Origin: Gammaproteobacteria bacterium
Lineage (GTDB): Bacteria; Pseudomonadota; Gammaproteobacteria; Pseudomonadales; DSM-25080
Assembly (NCBI GenBank): GCA_013372965.1
Contig: JABXIR010000109.1
Span: 1 to 6,095, forward strand
DNA: 6,095 nt
Direction: 5' to 3'
This document shows, piece by piece, positions 4,745 to 6,095 of this stretch; within the stretch, counting starts at the first letter, position 1, and each line of letters opens with the position of its first letter. Position numbers and translations under genes: made by a program. The notes beneath the pieces are model-generated. The model searched no databases. It was not told where the DNA came from and saw only the letters and a list, made by a program, of their open reading frames with translations.

Positions 4745-6095
4745 ATGAAACGAACGTTCACGACGATATTTTGGTGGCTGGCGCTGACGCTGATTGTAAC
4801 AGCGGCCGTTATCGTGTCTATCGCTCGTGAAATGGCGCCTAAGGCGACTGAGTATAAGCGTGAGCTAGAGGTTTACTTTAGCGAAACCGTGGGCCTCGAC
4901 GTTCAGATTGAACAGTTTGAATTAACTTGGCCCGGGCTTGCTCCTGAACTGCGCTTGAGCGGACTGTCGCTACGCGAAGATCAGGCCGGTCCCGTGATTG
5001 TCCAAGTTGACCACTTTGTTCTACAAATCGACTTATTAACTAGCTTCTGGAACGGTGCGCTTTCAACGCGACGCGGTGAAGTTGATGGTTTGCGTATGTC
5101 AATCCGTCAGCACAGCGATGGTCGTTGGGTTAAGCGTTCTGACGATGCAGAGAATGCTGCTCCTGAGTCAGCGACGCAGACCGTCATAGAGACCTTGTTG
5201 CGATCGAATCAGCTGGTCATGCGCGACTCCCGTTTTACGCTTATTACTCGAGAGGGTTATGAAGTACCCGTTCTCATTGAGTTCGCCGACTTACAAAATA
5301 GCGGGCGGCGCCACTCGGTCGAAGCGAAAGCGAGCTATGGCGAATTGTCTGAGCCGGTGTCCTTCAGCGCCAACTTTATTGGTACGCCTTGGGGGTCGGT
5401 ATTCCAAGGTAATGCGTACCTAGACCTTCGAGGCCAAATTATCGATGAGGGAATTCGTCAATTCGCCGCCTCCGAAGGATTTCCGATACAGCTTCCGGAC
5501 AATTTGGAACTCGATGCGCAGTGGTGGTTGAGATGGTCTTCGATCAACGAATTCTTCACCCAAGGTATTTTTTCGCTGAACTACCTACCCATGCCAGACG
5601 ATTTTCAGCAGTTCAATGTGTCTGATATTCGATTCCGAACCGATTTCCAGTGGCGCGATCAAATCCAAACCAGCGGCTGGTTTAGAGATATTTCTTTTAC
5701 CATCAACGACGAGCTAATCGATATCGAAGAGCTCCGTGTTGACGCACAACTGACGGGTACCGGTCGATTTGTGACATTCGCAACGCCGCGGGTCGGACTC
5801 GATTACTTGAGCGAACAGCTGAATCGTTTTCCCGAAAGTGAACTGAAAGACGTACTGAATGACTTAAGGCCCAGCGGCACTTTGACCGACCTTCAGCTAC
5901 GTTTACCGCTCGATGACGCTTCCGGATTTATCTTTAATGCAAACTTAGACAACGTCTCCGTGGGCGCCTGGGGCGGCGCTCCTGCCGTCGCCACCCTGAA
6001 TGGCTCGGTGGCCGCCGATGCGTTTGGGGGGGTCGTGAATATCGCGGGTGGTCCCTTTACGATGCACTTCCCGACAATCTACGAGAGGCCTTTTG
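4745..6095 (+). CDS. yhdP: YhdP family AsmA-like envelope protein, N-terminal part
   Basis: The ATG at 4745 opens a frame with no stop to the window edge, giving 450 residues of a protein that is about 1,270 residues in E. coli. Residues 6-27 form one membrane anchor (FWWLALTLIVTAAVIVSIA); the rest should be periplasmic. The W62PGLAPEL segment and the downstream beta-rich repeats fit the DUF3971/AsmA-like region, and the segment SVGAWGGAPAVATLNGSV (about 405-422) matches the recurring YhdP motif of tryptophan followed by a small-residue loop. In E. coli YhdP, with TamB and YdbH, is needed for phospholipid transport between inner and outer membrane. It follows rng by 6 bases in the same reading frame and shows no clear ribosome site, so it may rely on translation through rng. 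The position after rng is conserved in Pseudomonas. The end of the gene is outside the window. Confidence 0.9.
   Translation, partial: MKRTFTTIFWWLALTLIVTAAVIVSIAREMAPKATEYKRELEVYFSETVGLDVQIEQFELTWPGLAPELRLSGLSLREDQAGPVIVQVDHFVLQIDLLTSFWNGALSTRRGEVDGLRMSIRQHSDGRWVKRSDDAENAAPESATQTVIETLLRSNQLVMRDSRFTLITREGYEVPVLIEFADLQNSGRRHSVEAKASYGELSEPVSFSANFIGTPWGSVFQGNAYLDLRGQIIDEGIRQFAASEGFPIQLPDNLELDAQWWLRWSSINEFFTQGIFSLNYLPMPDDFQQFNVSDIRFRTDFQWRDQIQTSGWFRDISFTINDELIDIEELRVDAQLTGTGRFVTFATPRVGLDYLSEQLNRFPESELKDVLNDLRPSGTLTDLQLRLPLDDASGFIFNANLDNVSVGAWGGAPAVATLNGSVAADAFGGVVNIAGGPFTMHFPTIYERPF

Noticed and set aside
4736..4747. Stop-codon readthrough producing an RNase G-YhdP fusion.
   Set aside because: The frame is shared, but RNase G is cytoplasmic and YhdP needs its N-terminal membrane anchor; no readthrough signal is recognised and UAA is the tightest bacterial stop.

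Overview
The window is a conserved housekeeping locus from a gammaproteobacterium: the cell-shape operon mreB-mreC-mreD followed by maf (yhdE type), rng (RNase G) and the start of yhdP, with gatC diverging upstream. Recognition rests on protein similarity recalled from the E. coli and Pseudomonas families. The order gatC (divergent), mreBCD, maf, rng, yhdP is the arrangement I know from Pseudomonas and many marine gammaproteobacteria. Moderate GC content and close MreB similarity fit an aquatic gammaproteobacterium, but genus cannot be fixed from the sequence alone.

Layout: bases 1-114 hold the first 38 codons of gatC on the minus strand. Bases 115-325 are a divergent intergenic region with candidate promoters for both directions, an imperfect 27-bp dyad and an 8-bp-stem inverted repeat ahead of mreB. 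From 326 to the right edge everything is on the plus strand and tightly packed: mreB, a 13-bp gap, mreC, a 4-bp overlap, mreD, an 8-bp overlap, maf, a 4-bp overlap, rng, a 6-bp gap, then yhdP, which runs off the window after 450 codons. No terminator, RNA gene, mobile element or CRISPR array was found.

The genes serve envelope growth and nucleic-acid housekeeping. MreB filaments with MreC and MreD form the elongasome that directs lateral wall synthesis. Maf hydrolyses non-canonical or pyrimidine nucleoside triphosphates, RNase G matures 16S rRNA and decays mRNA, and YhdP is an AsmA-like inner-membrane protein tied to phospholipid delivery to the outer membrane.

The most notable observation is that mreC appears to start at an ATC codon (1380-1382). 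It has a well-placed Shine-Dalgarno sequence and encodes the conserved MreC N-terminus (KPIF, then the membrane anchor), yet no ATG, GTG or TTG is in frame until TTG at 1452, which would remove most of the anchor. An 8-bp GC-rich hairpin lies just inside this start. Otherwise this is an ordinary core-genome region, and I see no undescribed multi-gene system.
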